Shown here: positions 52,002 to 62,586 of the stretch, piece by piece
Numbering within the stretch: position 1 is the stretch's first letter
Layout: every line of letters begins with the position of its first letter
Source: Roseovarius sp. EL26
GTDB taxonomy: Bacteria; Pseudomonadota; Alphaproteobacteria; Rhodobacterales; Rhodobacteraceae
Reading direction: 5' to 3'
NCBI RefSeq assembly: GCF_900327775.1
Contig: NZ_OUMZ01000007.1
Span: 731,606-795,605, forward strand
Length of the DNA stretch: 64,000 nucleotides
The notes under the pieces: generated by a model
What the model was told of the DNA's origin: nothing
Database searches by the model: none
Seen by the model: only the letters and a program-made list of their open reading frames with translations
Translations under genes and position numbers: made by a program

Positions 52002-55000
52002 ATGAAGATCGAACGCAAATTTACCAAATCGGGTCAGGATGCCTATGCCAGCCTGGATTTCATCAAAACCAGCTCGGAGATTCGCAATCCCGATGGCACG
52101 ATCGTTTTCCGACTTGATGACGTAGAGGTGCCTGCCAAGTGGAGTCAGGTCGCAAGTGATGTGATTGCTCAAAAATACTTTCGTAAAGCCGGTGTTCCAG
52201 CCAAGATGAAGAAGGTTAAGGAAAAAGGTGTTCCTGAGTTTCTGTGGCGTTCGGTTCCTGCCAATGACAATGCGAGTATGGCCGGCGAAACCAGCGCCAA
52301 ACAAGTGTTTGACCGTCTCGCAGGTGCTTGGGCTTATTGGGGGTGGAAAGGTGGATATTTCACCACCGAGGAAGACGCTGCCGCTTACTATGATGAAATG
52401 CGCTTTATGCTGGCTAACCAGATGGCTGCCCCGAACTCTCCTCAGTGGTTCAACACCGGCCTGCATTGGGCTTATGGCATCGATGGACCGGGCCAGGGCC
52501 ACCACTATGTTGATTTTAAAACGGGCGAACTGACAAAATCGAGCAGCGCCTATGAGCACCCGCAGCCCCATGCGTGTTTCATCCAGTCGGTCAAAGATGA
52601 TTTGGTCGGCGACGGTGGCATTATGGATCTGTGGGTGCGCGAGGCACGCCTGTTTAAATATGGTTCAGGCACGGGCACAAACTTCTCGTCTTTGCGTGCC
52701 GAAGGGGAATCTCTCTCGGGTGGTGGTAAATCTTCGGGCTTGATGGGCTTCCTTAAAATTGGCGACCGCGCCGCTGGCGCGATCAAATCGGGTGGTACAA
52801 CGCGGCGTGCAGCCAAAATGGTGATCTGTGATGCCGATCACCCTGACGTGCAGGAATTCATCAACTGGAAGGTCAAGGAAGAGCAAAAAGTTGCCTCCAT
52901 CGTGGCCGGTTCCAAAATGCACGAGCAGAAGCTGAACGAAATCTTTGGCGCGATTCGCTCTTGGGATGGCAGTTCAGAAGATGCGGTTGACCCCAAGAAA
53001 AACGAGCAGCTTAAGTCTGCTATTCGGGGGGCCAAACAGACCCAGATCCCTGAAACGTATGTTAAACGCGTGCTGGATTATGCACGTCAGGGGTATGAGA
53101 GCATCGAATTTCCGACCTACGACACTGATTGGGACAGTGAAGCCTACGCATCGGTCAGCGGACAAAACTCCAATAACTCAATCCGTGTGACTGATGCCTT
53201 CCTCAAGGCTGTGGAAAACGATGACGATTGGGCACTGATCAACCGCACAGATGGTAGCGTATCGAAAACCATCAAGGCACGTGACCTGTGGGAAGACGTA
53301 GGCCATGCAGCATGGGCCTGTGCCGACCCGGGTATTCAATATCACGATACGGTCAACGCTTGGCATACATGCCCAGAAGATGGTGAGATTCGCGGATCAA
53401 ACCCTTGTTCTGAATACATGTTCTTGGATGACACTGCGTGTAACCTCGCGTCTATGAACCTGCTGACATTCTATAAAAATGGCAAGTTTGACGCTGATAG
53501 CTATGTTCACGCCACACGTCTGTGGACCATGACGCTGGAAATCTCGGTTCTGATGGCGCAGTTCCCATCAAAAGAGATTGCGCAGTTGTCTTATGAGTTC
53601 CGCACCTTGGGTCTTGGTTATGCAAACATCGGCGGCCTGCTGATGAACATGGGCTATGGCTATGACAGTGTTGAAGGACGTGCGCTTTGTGGGTCACTCA
53701 CGGCGATCATGACTGGCGTAGCCTACGCAACCTCTGCCGAAATGGCGGGTGAGCGTGGGGCTTTCACTGGTTATGAACGAAACGCTGAACATATGCTTCG
53801 GGTGATGCGTAACCACCGCAATGCGGCCTATGGCGCGACAGAAGGATACGAAGATCTGGCGATTAAACCTGTACCGCTGGACCTGACCAACTGCCCGGAC
53901 AGCCGTTTGGTTGATCTGGCGATGGCCAGCTGGGATGAGGCGTTGAAGCTGGGTGAAAAGCACGGCTATCGTAACGCGCAGGTCTCTGTTGTAGCCCCAA
54001 CCGGCACGATTGGTCTGGTGATGGATTGTGACACTACAGGGATCGAGCCTGACTTTGCCTTGGTGAAGTTCAAGAAACTGGCCGGCGGCGGTTACTTCAA
54101 GATTATCAACCGTTCTGTTCCCGGTTCTCTTGAAACGCTTGGTTACAGCTCAGCACAGATTGAAGAGATTGTCAGCTATGCAGTCGGTCATGGCACCATC
54201 GGCAACGCACCGGGGATCAACCACACATCACTGATTGGGCATGGTTTCGGCCAAAACGAGCTGAACAAAATCGACGCCGCCCTTGGCAGTGCCTTTGATA
54301 TCCGGTTCGTGTTCAACCAGTGGACGCTGGGCGAAGAGTTCTGCACTAATGTTTTGGGCATTCCGGCGGCCAAACTGAATGATCCGACTTTTGATATGCT
54401 GGCGCATCTGGGCTATTCCAAGCGCGACGTTGACGCGGCGAATGATCATGTTTGCGGCACTATGACATTGGAAAATGCGCCACACCTCAAGGAAGAGCAT
54501 TATCATATCTTTGATTGTGCCAATCCTTGCGGCAAGAAAGGCAAACGCTTCCTGTCCGTGAACTCACATATCGACATGATGGCTGCAGCACAGTCGTTCA
54601 TCTCAGGCGCGATTTCCAAGACCATCAACATGCCGAACGACGCCACCATCGAAGATTGCCAAAAAGCATATGAACGCAGCTGGCAGATGGGCGTCAAGGC
54701 AAACGCACTGTATCGTGATGGATCAAAACTGAGCCAGCCGCTGGCAGCGGCTTTGGTTGAGGATGATGATGAGGCGGCTGACATCTTGGAAAGCGGCACA
54801 CCGCAGGAAAAAGCGGCTGTACTGGCGGAAAAGATAGTCGAGAAGGTGATCGTCAAAGAGATCATCAAATCGCACCGCGAAAAGATGCCAGAGCGCCGTA
54901 AGGGGTATACCCAAAAGGCGATTGTTGGTGGCCACAAAGTTTACCTGCGGACGGGTGAGTACGAAAGTGGTTCTTTAGGTGAGATATTCATCGATATGCA

Positions 55001-55685
55001 CAAAGAAGGTGCGGGCTTCCGGGCGATGATGAACAACTTTGCTATCGCCGTCTCGGTTGGTCTGCAATACGGCGTGCCGCTGGAGGAGTTTGTTGACGCC
55101 TTTACCTTCACCAAGTTCGAGCCCGCGGGCATGGTGCAAGGTAACGACAGCATCAAAAATGCCACTTCAATCCTTGACTATATCTTCCGCGAGCTGGCGG
55201 TTAGCTATCTGGACCGCACCGATCTTGCCCATGTGAAACCACAAGGGGCAACATTCGATGACATCGGTCGTGGCGAAGAAGAGGGCGTAAGTAATATCAA
55301 AGAGTTGTCAGGCGAAGCTGCATCAAACTCTTTGGATGTCCTGAAACAAATCAGCTCAACCGGTTACCTGCGCAAACGTCTGCCACAAGAGTTGATTGTT
55401 CTGAATGGTGGTGTGCAGGCTGCCGGGGCGACGGCCTTTGCTGGAGCCATGGATCCGGTTGGAACATTGCAGGCCTTGGTGCCGGAAACGGCAAGTCCTG
55501 CGGGCGCTGTTGTGACCGAAACCACGGTGACGACCAGCGCAAGTACAGGCATGGATGCCCGTTCAAAGGCACGCATGCAGGGATATGAGGGTGATCCATG
55601 TGGCGATTGCGGTAACTACACGCTGGTCCGCAATGGGACCTGCATGAAATGCAACACCTGCGGTTCGACCAGCGGCTGTAGCTAA
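52002..55685 (+). CDS. nrdJ: Vitamin B12-dependent (class II) ribonucleoside-diphosphate reductase
   Basis: Adenosylcobalamin-dependent ribonucleotide reductase of 1227 residues that makes deoxyribonucleotides without oxygen. The first active cysteine is in HACFIQS near 191; the radical-bearing cysteine and catalytic glutamate are in [11 protein letters not shown] near 468. Residues about 1198-1226 form a cysteine-rich tail ([18 protein letters not shown] and CGSTSGCS) that can act as thioredoxin-linked reductant or zinc site. A long insertion rich in Glu/Ala near 920-960 precedes an ATP-cone-free C-terminal half. The ATG at 52002 gives the family start. No class I nrdAB genes are in the window. 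Cobalamin genes upstream in the window would supply its cofactor. Confidence 0.95.
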   Translation: MKIERKFTKSGQDAYASLDFIKTSSEIRNPDGTIVFRLDDVEVPAKWSQVASDVIAQKYFRKAGVPAKMKKVKEKGVPEFLWRSVPANDNASMAGETSAKQVFDRLAGAWAYWGWKGGYFTTEEDAAAYYDEMRFMLANQMAAPNSPQWFNTGLHWAYGIDGPGQGHHYVDFKTGELTKSSSAYEHPQPHACFIQSVKDDLVGDGGIMDLWVREARLFKYGSGTGTNFSSLRAEGESLSGGGKSSGLMGFLKIGDRAAGAIKSGGTTRRAAKMVICDADHPDVQEFINWKVKEEQKVASIVAGSKMHEQKLNEIFGAIRSWDGSSEDAVDPKKNEQLKSAIRGAKQTQIPETYVKRVLDYARQGYESIEFPTYDTDWDSEAYASVSGQNSNNSIRVTDAFLKAVENDDDWALINRTDGSVSKTIKARDLWEDVGHAAWACADPGIQYHDTVNAWHTCPEDGEIRGSNPCSEYMFLDDTACNLASMNLLTFYKNGKFDADSYVHATRLWTMTLEISVLMAQFPSKEIAQLSYEFRTLGLGYANIGGLLMNMGYGYDSVEGRALCGSLTAIMTGVAYATSAEMAGERGAFTGYERNAEHMLRVMRNHRNAAYGATEGYEDLAIKPVPLDLTNCPDSRLVDLAMASWDEALKLGEKHGYRNAQVSVVAPTGTIGLVMDCDTTGIEPDFALVKFKKLAGGGYFKIINRSVPGSLETLGYSSAQIEEIVSYAVGHGTIGNAPGINHTSLIGHGFGQNELNKIDAALGSAFDIRFVFNQWTLGEEFCTNVLGIPAAKLNDPTFDMLAHLGYSKRDVDAANDHVCGTMTLENAPHLKEEHYHIFDCANPCGKKGKRFLSVNSHIDMMAAAQSFISGAISKTINMPNDATIEDCQKAYERSWQMGVKANALYRDGSKLSQPLAAALVEDDDEAADILESGTPQEKAAVLAEKIVEKVIVKEIIKSHREKMPERRKGYTQKAIVGGHKVYLRTGEYESGSLGEIFIDMHKEGAGFRAMMNNFAIAVSVGLQYGVPLEEFVDAFTFTKFEPAGMVQGNDSIKNATSILDYIFRELAVSYLDRTDLAHVKPQGATFDDIGRGEEEGVSNIKELSGEAASNSLDVLKQISSTGYLRKRLPQELIVLNGGVQAAGATAFAGAMDPVGTLQALVPETASPAGAVVTETTVTTSASTGMDARSKARMQGYEGDPCGDCGNYTLVRNGTCMKCNTCGSTSGCS

Positions 55686-55694
55686 GACACATCG

Positions 55695-55721
55695 GGAGCG
55701 GGTCGTTGACCTGCTCCTTTT
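55695..55721 (+). terminator. Intrinsic terminator after nrdJ
   Basis: GGAGCGGGTC (55695-55704) pairs with GACCTGCTCC (55708-55717) with one G-T pair and loop GTT, followed by TTTT. It starts nine bases after the nrdJ stop codon. Confidence 0.8.
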
Positions 55722-56061
55722 CCATACGGGGCGGGTGCGCTCACCCCGGACGACGTTCAGGCCACAGGCAAAAAACACCGAGCGGTTAACAGACAGAGCC
55801 TGAACAGCGAAACTCAATAAGGGGGCAAATGCCCCCTTTTTTCTGTGCAAATGAAATATTACCTGCACCTCGGCAAGCCAATTTATTGTCATCAAGGACT
55901 GACAATAAATTGCAAATCTGATCCGCTGTGACAAAATTTCCCTCTGAAATACGTTTTGCAAAATTCTTAATATTGTGCAATCTCAAGCGATCCGAGGCAG
56001 ATTGTTAATGTCTTGGGCGTAAGCTTTGTCGACTTATCATTGAGTGAAGGTGAAACTGAAG
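55722..56061. other. Intergenic region between nrdJ and a lipoprotein gene
   Basis: 340 bases with no gene that I can support. It holds a second hairpin at 55819-55842 and, further on, an AT-rich stretch (TTTGTCGACTTATCATTGAG near 56020-56044) that may hold the promoter of the lipoprotein gene. No other repeat or RNA gene was recognised. Confidence 0.5.
55819..55842 (+). terminator. Second hairpin with T-run downstream of nrdJ
   Basis: AAGGGGGCA (55819-55827) and TGCCCCCTT (55830-55838) with a two-base loop and a T-run to 55842. It is about 130 bases after the nrdJ stop and behind the first terminator, so it may be a backup, or end an unrecognised small transcript. Confidence 0.75.
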
Positions 56062-56316
56062 ATGATCAGTAAAAGAAAAGTATCTATTGTCGGCGTATTT
56101 TGCGTTGCGCTGCTTTCGGGGTGTTCGATTGATCCACAAAACTATGAAACGACGCCAGTGCAATTGAAGACAGCAAAAGGGATTGTGACTTGTCAGTTGT
56201 ATACCAAAGAACGGGTGCTGTGGGATCGTGCGATTGACCGCCCAAATAACATGAGTGTTCGCGAAGCCGACAATATTTGCCGCGCTGAAGGTGAGCGACA
56301 GAAACGGGCAAGCTAA
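56062..56316 (+). CDS. Small predicted lipoprotein
   Basis: 84-residue protein with a type II signal peptide (MISKRKVSIVGVFCVALLSGC) whose lipobox LLSGC places the lipidated cysteine at about 21. The mature part (about 63 residues) has two further cysteines (VTCQLY and NICRAEG), possibly forming a disulfide. I recognise no family. A GTG at 56044 is an alternative start adding six residues; the ATG at 56062 is preferred. It converges on tamB. Confidence 0.7.
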   Translation: MISKRKVSIVGVFCVALLSGCSIDPQNYETTPVQLKTAKGIVTCQLYTKERVLWDRAIDRPNNMSVREADNICRAEGERQKRAS

Positions 56317-56322
56317 AACAGG

Positions 56323-56340
56323 GCGCGGGTTAACCCGCGC
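56323..56340. repeat. 18-base perfect palindrome after the lipoprotein gene
   Basis: GCGCGGGTTAACCCGCGC is perfectly self-complementary. It can form a hairpin with a TTAA loop but lacks a T-tract. It lies between the converging lipoprotein and tamB genes and may end both transcripts or protect their 3' ends. A nearby 10-base direct repeat CCTGTAATGT occurs at 56354-56363 and 56373-56382. Confidence 0.6.
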
Positions 56341-56388
56341 ACGTCAGCTCTAACCTGTAATGTGCGATCAATCCTGTAATGTTTGGGG

Positions 56389-59300
56389 TTAATAATCGCG
56401 CTCAAAAAACACACCAAGACCGCTGTTACCATCCGTGCTGGTCGATCCCTTGACTGTGAAGCTGGGGGTCAGGTCGAGGTTGAGATTGATCTTTTCGTTG
56501 CCTTCACTATCAGCGGTGATTTCGGAATATATACTATCCGTAAGATAAGTGCCGGCAGATACTTCGGTTCCGCCATCTTCTGTCGATCCAATATCGAGGT
56601 TGCTCAGCCCCAAGCGGCTGCGCAATCCACCATCCAAGCCGCCCCCACCGTTGCTAAGACTCGCGACTGCAGCAGCCAATTGTGCAGCTTGAATCGGCGA
56701 AATTGAATCCAATCCACGTCCAAACAGAAGGTGTGCGACGATTTCTTCGTCTGGTAAATCAGGAGAGGACGAAAAGGTGATTTCGGGCTCATCTGCGGCC
56801 CCTTCAACGATCACTTGTGCGGTGATTTCATCGGTGTCAGTTTCGCCAACAAACCGAATATAGGGGATCAAAGATCCACGAAGGTCAACCAATCCCTCAG
56901 CCAGTTCGATTCGTTGGCCGATAATGTCAATCCGGCCACGAATTAGTTCAAAAAAGCCGCTGGGGCTGACTTCTTTTGTTGTGCCCCGAACTTGAAGCTC
57001 TCCGCCCAGCTCAGCATCCAGCCCAAGGCCACGCACAAAGATCTGATTTGGAGCATTAATGGCCAAATCCAATGGGAAGATCACGGGTTTGGATTTCTCT
57101 TTTTTTATCAAGCCGGCTCGTTCGCGGCTGGCGCGCACACTTGCGGGTTCATTGACATGCCTAAGGCCGGGAAGATCCTTGATGCCGGTACCGACACTGG
57201 GGCTTAGGCGAATTTCTGTTTTCCCCAAATCGATCCTGCCGCTGATTAACGCACCGGCCAGTAGGGGCCCCGTGATCTTGATATCGCCATTTACAGACGT
57301 CTGATACAGTTCCGGGTCACGGATGGTGAAGGTATTAAGTTTGATCGCAAGGTCAGCTGGGAGAGGTGGGTTGAGGGTGATGGGGCCGCTGGCTTGAATA
57401 GTTCCACCTAGTGCAGATTGCCCTGTGAGATTCATATTGGCCTGCCCGGAAGAGAGATTGGCAGACCCTTGGATGTTTTCAAGAGCGAGATTAACCGATG
57501 GATCCGTCACGCGGGCAGGTCCAATGTCGACAGTACCCGTGATTGCAGAAAGCGATGGCTTACCATTGATTTGCAGGTCATAGCGGGCATTTCCATCTAT
57601 TGCCGTTGGCTTGATAAATCCATTGATCAAGCCAAGCGGTAGAACTCCAGATACAGCCAACGCGACATTTTTACCGTATTCAATGACGTCGCCAGAAATG
57701 TTTGCGGTGGCTCTGCCAGGACCTACAGCGTTCATTTTTAGGGTGATGTTTTCCCCAGATGAATCGTTAAGTGTGGCTTGTCCATTGGCGGATAATGCGC
57801 CATCAAAACCGGGGGCAAAGCGGCCAAGGTTGGCTAATCTGGCATCAAAGCTGATCGGAGATCCAGGGCCTGAACCTTTAATATCGGCGGTGACTTCAGC
57901 CGCACTCAGGATCAGCTTGCGTAAATCCAGTTCTTTGTTTTGCAGAGCTGCCGACAGCTCAAGTACAACTTTGCTGCCAAGCAGCGCATCTAGGTCCGCG
58001 TTTCCAGTCCGTAGGCCGTTGCCTTGCAGGTTGGTTTCGACATCGAATTCACGTCCCTTGAATTTGCCGTTACCTTTACTGTTCAGATCAATCGATCCTG
58101 ACAAGGGCATGTTGATCAGCGGTGCAAATTCCGACAGATCAGGCACCTTCAAAGTAAGCGTTCCATCAAAGGGCAGGGTGTCATCATAGGGTTGCACCAT
58201 CCCGCTGGCAGACAGATCCGCACCAAAGACCGCAGCGGAGAGGTGCTTCAGTGTCATCGTTTCCGTGTCACCAGCCCAGTCCAGATTTGTATCGAGCAAG
58301 GCCGAACCATTGAGGCGCGGATCGATGGCCGATGCGTCATCAATTTCAGCCCTGAGCATAAAGGTGCCGTCTTCACCTTTGATCAGCTGGCCAGCGGCTG
58401 TGGCTGTCAGGGCGTCATTAATGATGTTAAATGCGTCCAAACGCAGGCCTTTTTCATCCTGTGCGGCCTTGGCGACCAAGCGTGTATTCCCAGACATCAG
58501 AGCATCAATGCGCTCTTCGCCTATCTCAATATCTGATGAAGTCAGATAAAGTTCAGCAGCAAAGGGCGCGTTAATGAAATCGTCTCCGGCTTGCGCGGCG
58601 CCAGTAAACTGAAGGTCAACCACACCTGATAATGGCATCTGCGCGATGCCAGCAAAGGCCGAGAGGTCAGCCGCACGAAAGTCGATATCGCCATTAAATG
58701 GTAGGCTTTTATCTTCTGGATTTACAGCACCGGATACGGACAGCTCAGCCTTCATGGCAGTTGCGATCAGCTTGTCGATTGTTAAATCTTGCCCTGAGGC
58801 CCAACTGATCGCAGTATCAACAGTCGCTGGGCCAGAGAGAGTAGGTTCAACCAGTGCCAGTTCTTGCAATTTGGCAGCAAGGGTCAAATCACCTTTGTCT
58901 GGATTTAAGTGTGCTTGAATTTGGGCGTCAACTTCGGGGCTGTTGATCGTCAAGCTGTCGAGAGTTGTGCCCGTCGTGTCGCGCCGTGCCGAAACTTCAA
59001 GTTTGGCGCCGCCGGCCAGCAGCGGATCAAGGCGGGTTTCGCCGATCTTCAAGTCAGTTGAACGGATAGAGAGATCCGCATCAAAGAAATCCCCAATGAG
59101 TTCGGCTTCTCCGCGCAGGGCAAGTTGAACCGCGCCACCAAGATCACGCTGGGCCAGCCCAGACAGGCGGGAAAGATCACCGGCACTTAGGTATGCTCGG
59201 CCACGAAAAGGAAGACCTTTGGACAAGCCACCAAGACCGCCGTTCGCCAATAGTTTCAAATCTCCGGTTTGAAACTCTAACCCGCGCAGGTTTATGCCAG

Positions 59301-60660
59301 TATTCTTTTGCCAGACAACGCTGGTTTTACCAGTTAATGCCGTGTCAAGAGCACGCGCCAGATCAGGGTTTTCATGTGCGATGCCATCGATACTTAAAGT
59401 GATGTCACCAGCAAGTTTGCGAGGTTTCAGGCGGCCAAATGTACCGTTGGCCGTGACTGTGGTTTGAGCGAGGCTGATACCGTCATCGCGTGAGAAATCA
59501 GACAACGCCAGTTGCATTTCCCATGCTTCACCAGCCTGAACGTCATAGCTGGCTGTGATGTTCGCGGTGTCGATATATGTCGCAGGGCCCGTTGTCGGCA
59601 GGCGGGTTTTCCCTGTACCGCCCAATTTTCCTACGACGTTGAACTTACGTGGCCAACCGCCCGGACCCAAATCAACAGCACCATCGAGTTGTAGGGCTGC
59701 TGAGCTGAGAAAGAAGCGTTCTAGATCGGTTGCACCATCGGCTGTGGTTGTCCCTTGCAGGCTAAAAAGTGTTTTTTCTCCAAAAAAGGGCTGCAAATCC
59801 GGGGTGAAGAGTGCGCGCATATCGCCGCCCATGTTTGCCGAGAAATGAGTGATCCGCTCGCTGGGATCCTGACCTTCCTCTTTGAGAGTGACAACCCCGG
59901 CCAGCCGGGTCTCGCCCTCGGTAGCCATAACGATGTCGGCACTGAAATCGGAAAGTGGTGCATCAGCAATCACCTTGAGTGACAAGGGCGGTTCACCTGG
60001 GACTTTCAATAGCTTGGAGCCGATCCCTTCTGCATCTTCTTCAAGATCTAAGTTAATCTTCAGTTCCCGGCTTTCATTGGAATAACTGCTGTCTAACCGC
60101 AAATGCCCGCGGTTTTTCGGCTGGCGCGAGATATCCAATAAGGCAGAGCCATTGCCGCCTTCCAATATAAGATTGCCTAACACTGTCAGGTCGACCTCTT
60201 CCCCCAGAATGCTTTCGTCAAGTTTGACCTGACTGATGTTAATATTGCCGACGTTGACTGAAACGGGCAGTTCGGGCAGGGCGAAGGGCTGTGCAACGGT
60301 ATCTTCGGTGCTTGGGGCCTCTGAACTGTCGGGTAAACGTGTGATAATCAGCTCAGAGGCGGTTAATTCATCAACTTTGAGACGCCCACGCAAAAGTGCA
60401 CTACGGGTCCAGACCAGAGAGGCATCACGCAGAGTCAACCAAACCCCGTCAGCATCAGATATGGTCATCTCATCCAATGTTGCGTTGGAAGAAAGCGCGC
60501 CTTGGAAACCTTTGATCACAACGTCTCGGCTGGCACCCGACAAAGAGCTTTCAATTAGACCTTCGAGAAAACTGCTGTCATCTGAGGCCTCTTCCTCTTG
60601 TGCAAATACGGGGGCTGTAAAAGCGACAAACAGAGAGATGAAAACAAATTTACGCATCAA
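56389..60660 (-). CDS. tamB: Translocation and assembly module subunit TamB
   Basis: Large periplasm-spanning protein (1423 residues) of the TamB/DUF490 family, which with TamA assists assembly of outer-membrane proteins and may carry phospholipids to the outer membrane. It has a signal-anchor N-terminus (about 1-20), then very long repetitive beta-rich tracts (DGAVDLGPGGW, GFDGALSANGQATL style repeats) forming a groove, and the conserved C-terminal DUF490 region from about 1180, ending near LGVFFERDY. It starts inside the tamA stop (ATGA). Confidence 0.92.
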   Translation of the reverse strand: MMRKFVFISLFVAFTAPVFAQEEEASDDSSFLEGLIESSLSGASRDVVIKGFQGALSSNATLDEMTISDADGVWLTLRDASLVWTRSALLRGRLKVDELTASELIITRLPDSSEAPSTEDTVAQPFALPELPVSVNVGNINISQVKLDESILGEEVDLTVLGNLILEGGNGSALLDISRQPKNRGHLRLDSSYSNESRELKINLDLEEDAEGIGSKLLKVPGEPPLSLKVIADAPLSDFSADIVMATEGETRLAGVVTLKEEGQDPSERITHFSANMGGDMRALFTPDLQPFFGEKTLFSLQGTTTADGATDLERFFLSSAALQLDGAVDLGPGGWPRKFNVVGKLGGTGKTRLPTTGPATYIDTANITASYDVQAGEAWEMQLALSDFSRDDGISLAQTTVTANGTFGRLKPRKLAGDITLSIDGIAHENPDLARALDTALTGKTSVVWQKNTGINLRGLEFQTGDLKLLANGGLGGLSKGLPFRGRAYLSAGDLSRLSGLAQRDLGGAVQLALRGEAELIGDFFDADLSIRSTDLKIGETRLDPLLAGGAKLEVSARRDTTGTTLDSLTINSPEVDAQIQAHLNPDKGDLTLAAKLQELALVEPTLSGPATVDTAISWASGQDLTIDKLIATAMKAELSVSGAVNPEDKSLPFNGDIDFRAADLSAFAGIAQMPLSGVVDLQFTGAAQAGDDFINAPFAAELYLTSSDIEIGEERIDALMSGNTRLVAKAAQDEKGLRLDAFNIINDALTATAAGQLIKGEDGTFMLRAEIDDASAIDPRLNGSALLDTNLDWAGDTETMTLKHLSAAVFGADLSASGMVQPYDDTLPFDGTLTLKVPDLSEFAPLINMPLSGSIDLNSKGNGKFKGREFDVETNLQGNGLRTGNADLDALLGSKVVLELSAALQNKELDLRKLILSAAEVTADIKGSGPGSPISFDARLANLGRFAPGFDGALSANGQATLNDSSGENITLKMNAVGPGRATANISGDVIEYGKNVALAVSGVLPLGLINGFIKPTAIDGNARYDLQINGKPSLSAITGTVDIGPARVTDPSVNLALENIQGSANLSSGQANMNLTGQSALGGTIQASGPITLNPPLPADLAIKLNTFTIRDPELYQTSVNGDIKITGPLLAGALISGRIDLGKTEIRLSPSVGTGIKDLPGLRHVNEPASVRASRERAGLIKKEKSKPVIFPLDLAINAPNQIFVRGLGLDAELGGELQVRGTTKEVSPSGFFELIRGRIDIIGQRIELAEGLVDLRGSLIPYIRFVGETDTDEITAQVIVEGAADEPEITFSSSPDLPDEEIVAHLLFGRGLDSISPIQAAQLAAAVASLSNGGGGLDGGLRSRLGLSNLDIGSTEDGGTEVSAGTYLTDSIYSEITADSEGNEKINLNLDLTPSFTVKGSTSTDGNSGLGVFFERDY

Positions 60661-62453
60661 AAGGCCTGACCAATACCGATGTAGAATTCGAAATCCTTAC
60701 CGGCATCATCATCGAAGGGGGTTGCGAGATCAAAACGGATCGGGCCGATACTGGTGGCATAGCGCACGCCCAGACCACCACCGCTGTGCCATTCGCCGTC
60801 GTCAGTGTTGAACGCCTCTTGTCCAATAAAACCAGTATCGGCAAAGGCCACGGCTGAGAAATTACCCGCCACGGGAATGCGCGCCTCGCCTGAAAACCCA
60901 AGGAACGCGCGGCCGCCTATGACTTGTCCGTTACCGAGTGTCACACCAAGGGATTCGTACGGCTGCCCGCGTACGGTATCAGCGCCACCAGAATAAAACA
61001 GATACTCTGGCGGGACGTTCTCAAGGCTTGAACCAGTAACAGCACCCAGCTGCATGCGCCCTGCGAATACCAGGTTTTTACTTGAACCAACGGCCTTGTA
61101 GCTGCGCAAATCCGCATAAATACGTGCCCCGGTATCGGATTCCGCCAGCTCGTAAAAGGGTGTCACTTCTAGATTGGTGTAGAACCCTTTGCGGGCGTCT
61201 AATTCCTTGTCTCGGGTATCCCAGGTTAATTTCGCTGGCAGCACAAGGTGCTGCAAGGTCCGCGATCCCAAATTGTCGGTCACATCAGAGAAGCGGTATC
61301 CGATCCCCAATTCACCATAAAGATCATCGGAAAAGTCATGTGTTACGCCGCCGCCGACCTGAAAGTTGTAATCACGAAACTCGGGTTCATCTTCCAGCTC
61401 GACGCCAAGCTGCAAGAACAAGCCCGTATCGCGGGTAAAGGTCGATGGGCGGTCATAACGACCGATGACACTGTAATCGATACCGCCCGTTTCGCCGCCA
61501 ATGCCGCCGACTTTTCCGTCAATTTTTAAGCGGTCGGCGTCACGGCGGATATTGCGGTGCAACCAAGAGCCGGAAAGGGTCAAGCCATCGATGGTTTCAA
61601 ACTCGATCCCCGCACCGATACGCCGCCGTTCGGCGTTGATCATCTCTGCATTGATATCAAGTGTATTGTCTGGATTGATCTCATCAGCTTCTTGCAGCAC
61701 AACCGATTGGAACGTTCCGGTTTTACGTAAGCGATCCGCGGCATCGCGCAACTCGCGTGGAGAGAACGTTTCGCCGGTTGGAAGATCTGCAATGCGCTGG
61801 ATGCGTTTTGTCGAAACAGATTCGACCTTAACCACATTCAACTTGCCGAATTTCACTTGGCGTCCCGGCGCAATTCCGACTTCAGCCGATAGGGTTTTAC
61901 TGTTGTGATTAGCTGTGATGTTTTCACTGCTGATGTCAGCCTTGGCGTGGCCGTGGTCACGCCATGCCGAAATGGCCTCGATTGCGGCATCACCGACAAG
62001 CCCGCTGAGGGCCGGACGCCCGGGGGCAAAGCCTTCTGGCAGTTCGGCACCGGGGGGCAGGGGCTGCACGGATGCTTTTGAAAAAGCAAACTTTGGCCCG
62101 TGTTTGACCGAGATCTGGATCTTGTTGACTTCTCGGGGCTCACCAACGGGGGGAATACTGGCCGCCTCGCGTCCATCGACGTTGACTTTTACAATGCCAC
62201 CATAATAGCCGTGTTCGTATAAAACGCTGGTCATTCGCGCGTAATCTGCTCGGGCGGCGGCAAGAATGTCTTGTGACGTGCTTTCCTCTTCGCCTTTGGT
62301 TTTGAGGGTTAAAGATGCCGCCTTAAGGTCTTTTGCCAAATCCTCGCTCGCGCCGGGGGCGTAAATCGTCAACTCAACCGCGCCTGATGTCTGAGCTGCA
62401 AAGGCTAACCAAGTGGTAAGACAAAGAAATTTCTTAAAATTTGATTCGAACAC
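60657..62453 (-). CDS. tamA: Translocation and assembly module subunit TamA (BamA family)
   Basis: Outer-membrane Omp85-family protein of 598 residues. It has a signal peptide (about 1-24), POTRA-like domains in the periplasm (about 30-250, including GEEESTSQDILAAARADYARMTSVLYEHGYYGG and PTGETFSPRELRDAADRLRKTG regions), and a C-terminal beta-barrel ending in GIGQAF, with terminal phenylalanine as in BamA substrates. It starts with GTG. tamB overlaps its stop by four bases, so the two subunits are cotranslated. Confidence 0.92.
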   Translation of the reverse strand: MFESNFKKFLCLTTWLAFAAQTSGAVELTIYAPGASEDLAKDLKAASLTLKTKGEEESTSQDILAAARADYARMTSVLYEHGYYGGIVKVNVDGREAASIPPVGEPREVNKIQISVKHGPKFAFSKASVQPLPPGAELPEGFAPGRPALSGLVGDAAIEAISAWRDHGHAKADISSENITANHNSKTLSAEVGIAPGRQVKFGKLNVVKVESVSTKRIQRIADLPTGETFSPRELRDAADRLRKTGTFQSVVLQEADEINPDNTLDINAEMINAERRRIGAGIEFETIDGLTLSGSWLHRNIRRDADRLKIDGKVGGIGGETGGIDYSVIGRYDRPSTFTRDTGLFLQLGVELEDEPEFRDYNFQVGGGVTHDFSDDLYGELGIGYRFSDVTDNLGSRTLQHLVLPAKLTWDTRDKELDARKGFYTNLEVTPFYELAESDTGARIYADLRSYKAVGSSKNLVFAGRMQLGAVTGSSLENVPPEYLFYSGGADTVRGQPYESLGVTLGNGQVIGGRAFLGFSGEARIPVAGNFSAVAFADTGFIGQEAFNTDDGEWHSGGGLGVRYATSIGPIRFDLATPFDDDAGKDFEFYIGIGQAF

Positions 62454-62586
62454 GCTCAGACCCCGTCACTTGTTGTAAATATTTCATCACAGGGCGATGA
62501 AGGCCATGCCTGAATTGCGAAAACACAAATAATACCGGCCATTCTCTGCCTATATTATTGTGGCGTTGTCGTCTTATAGATTAAAC

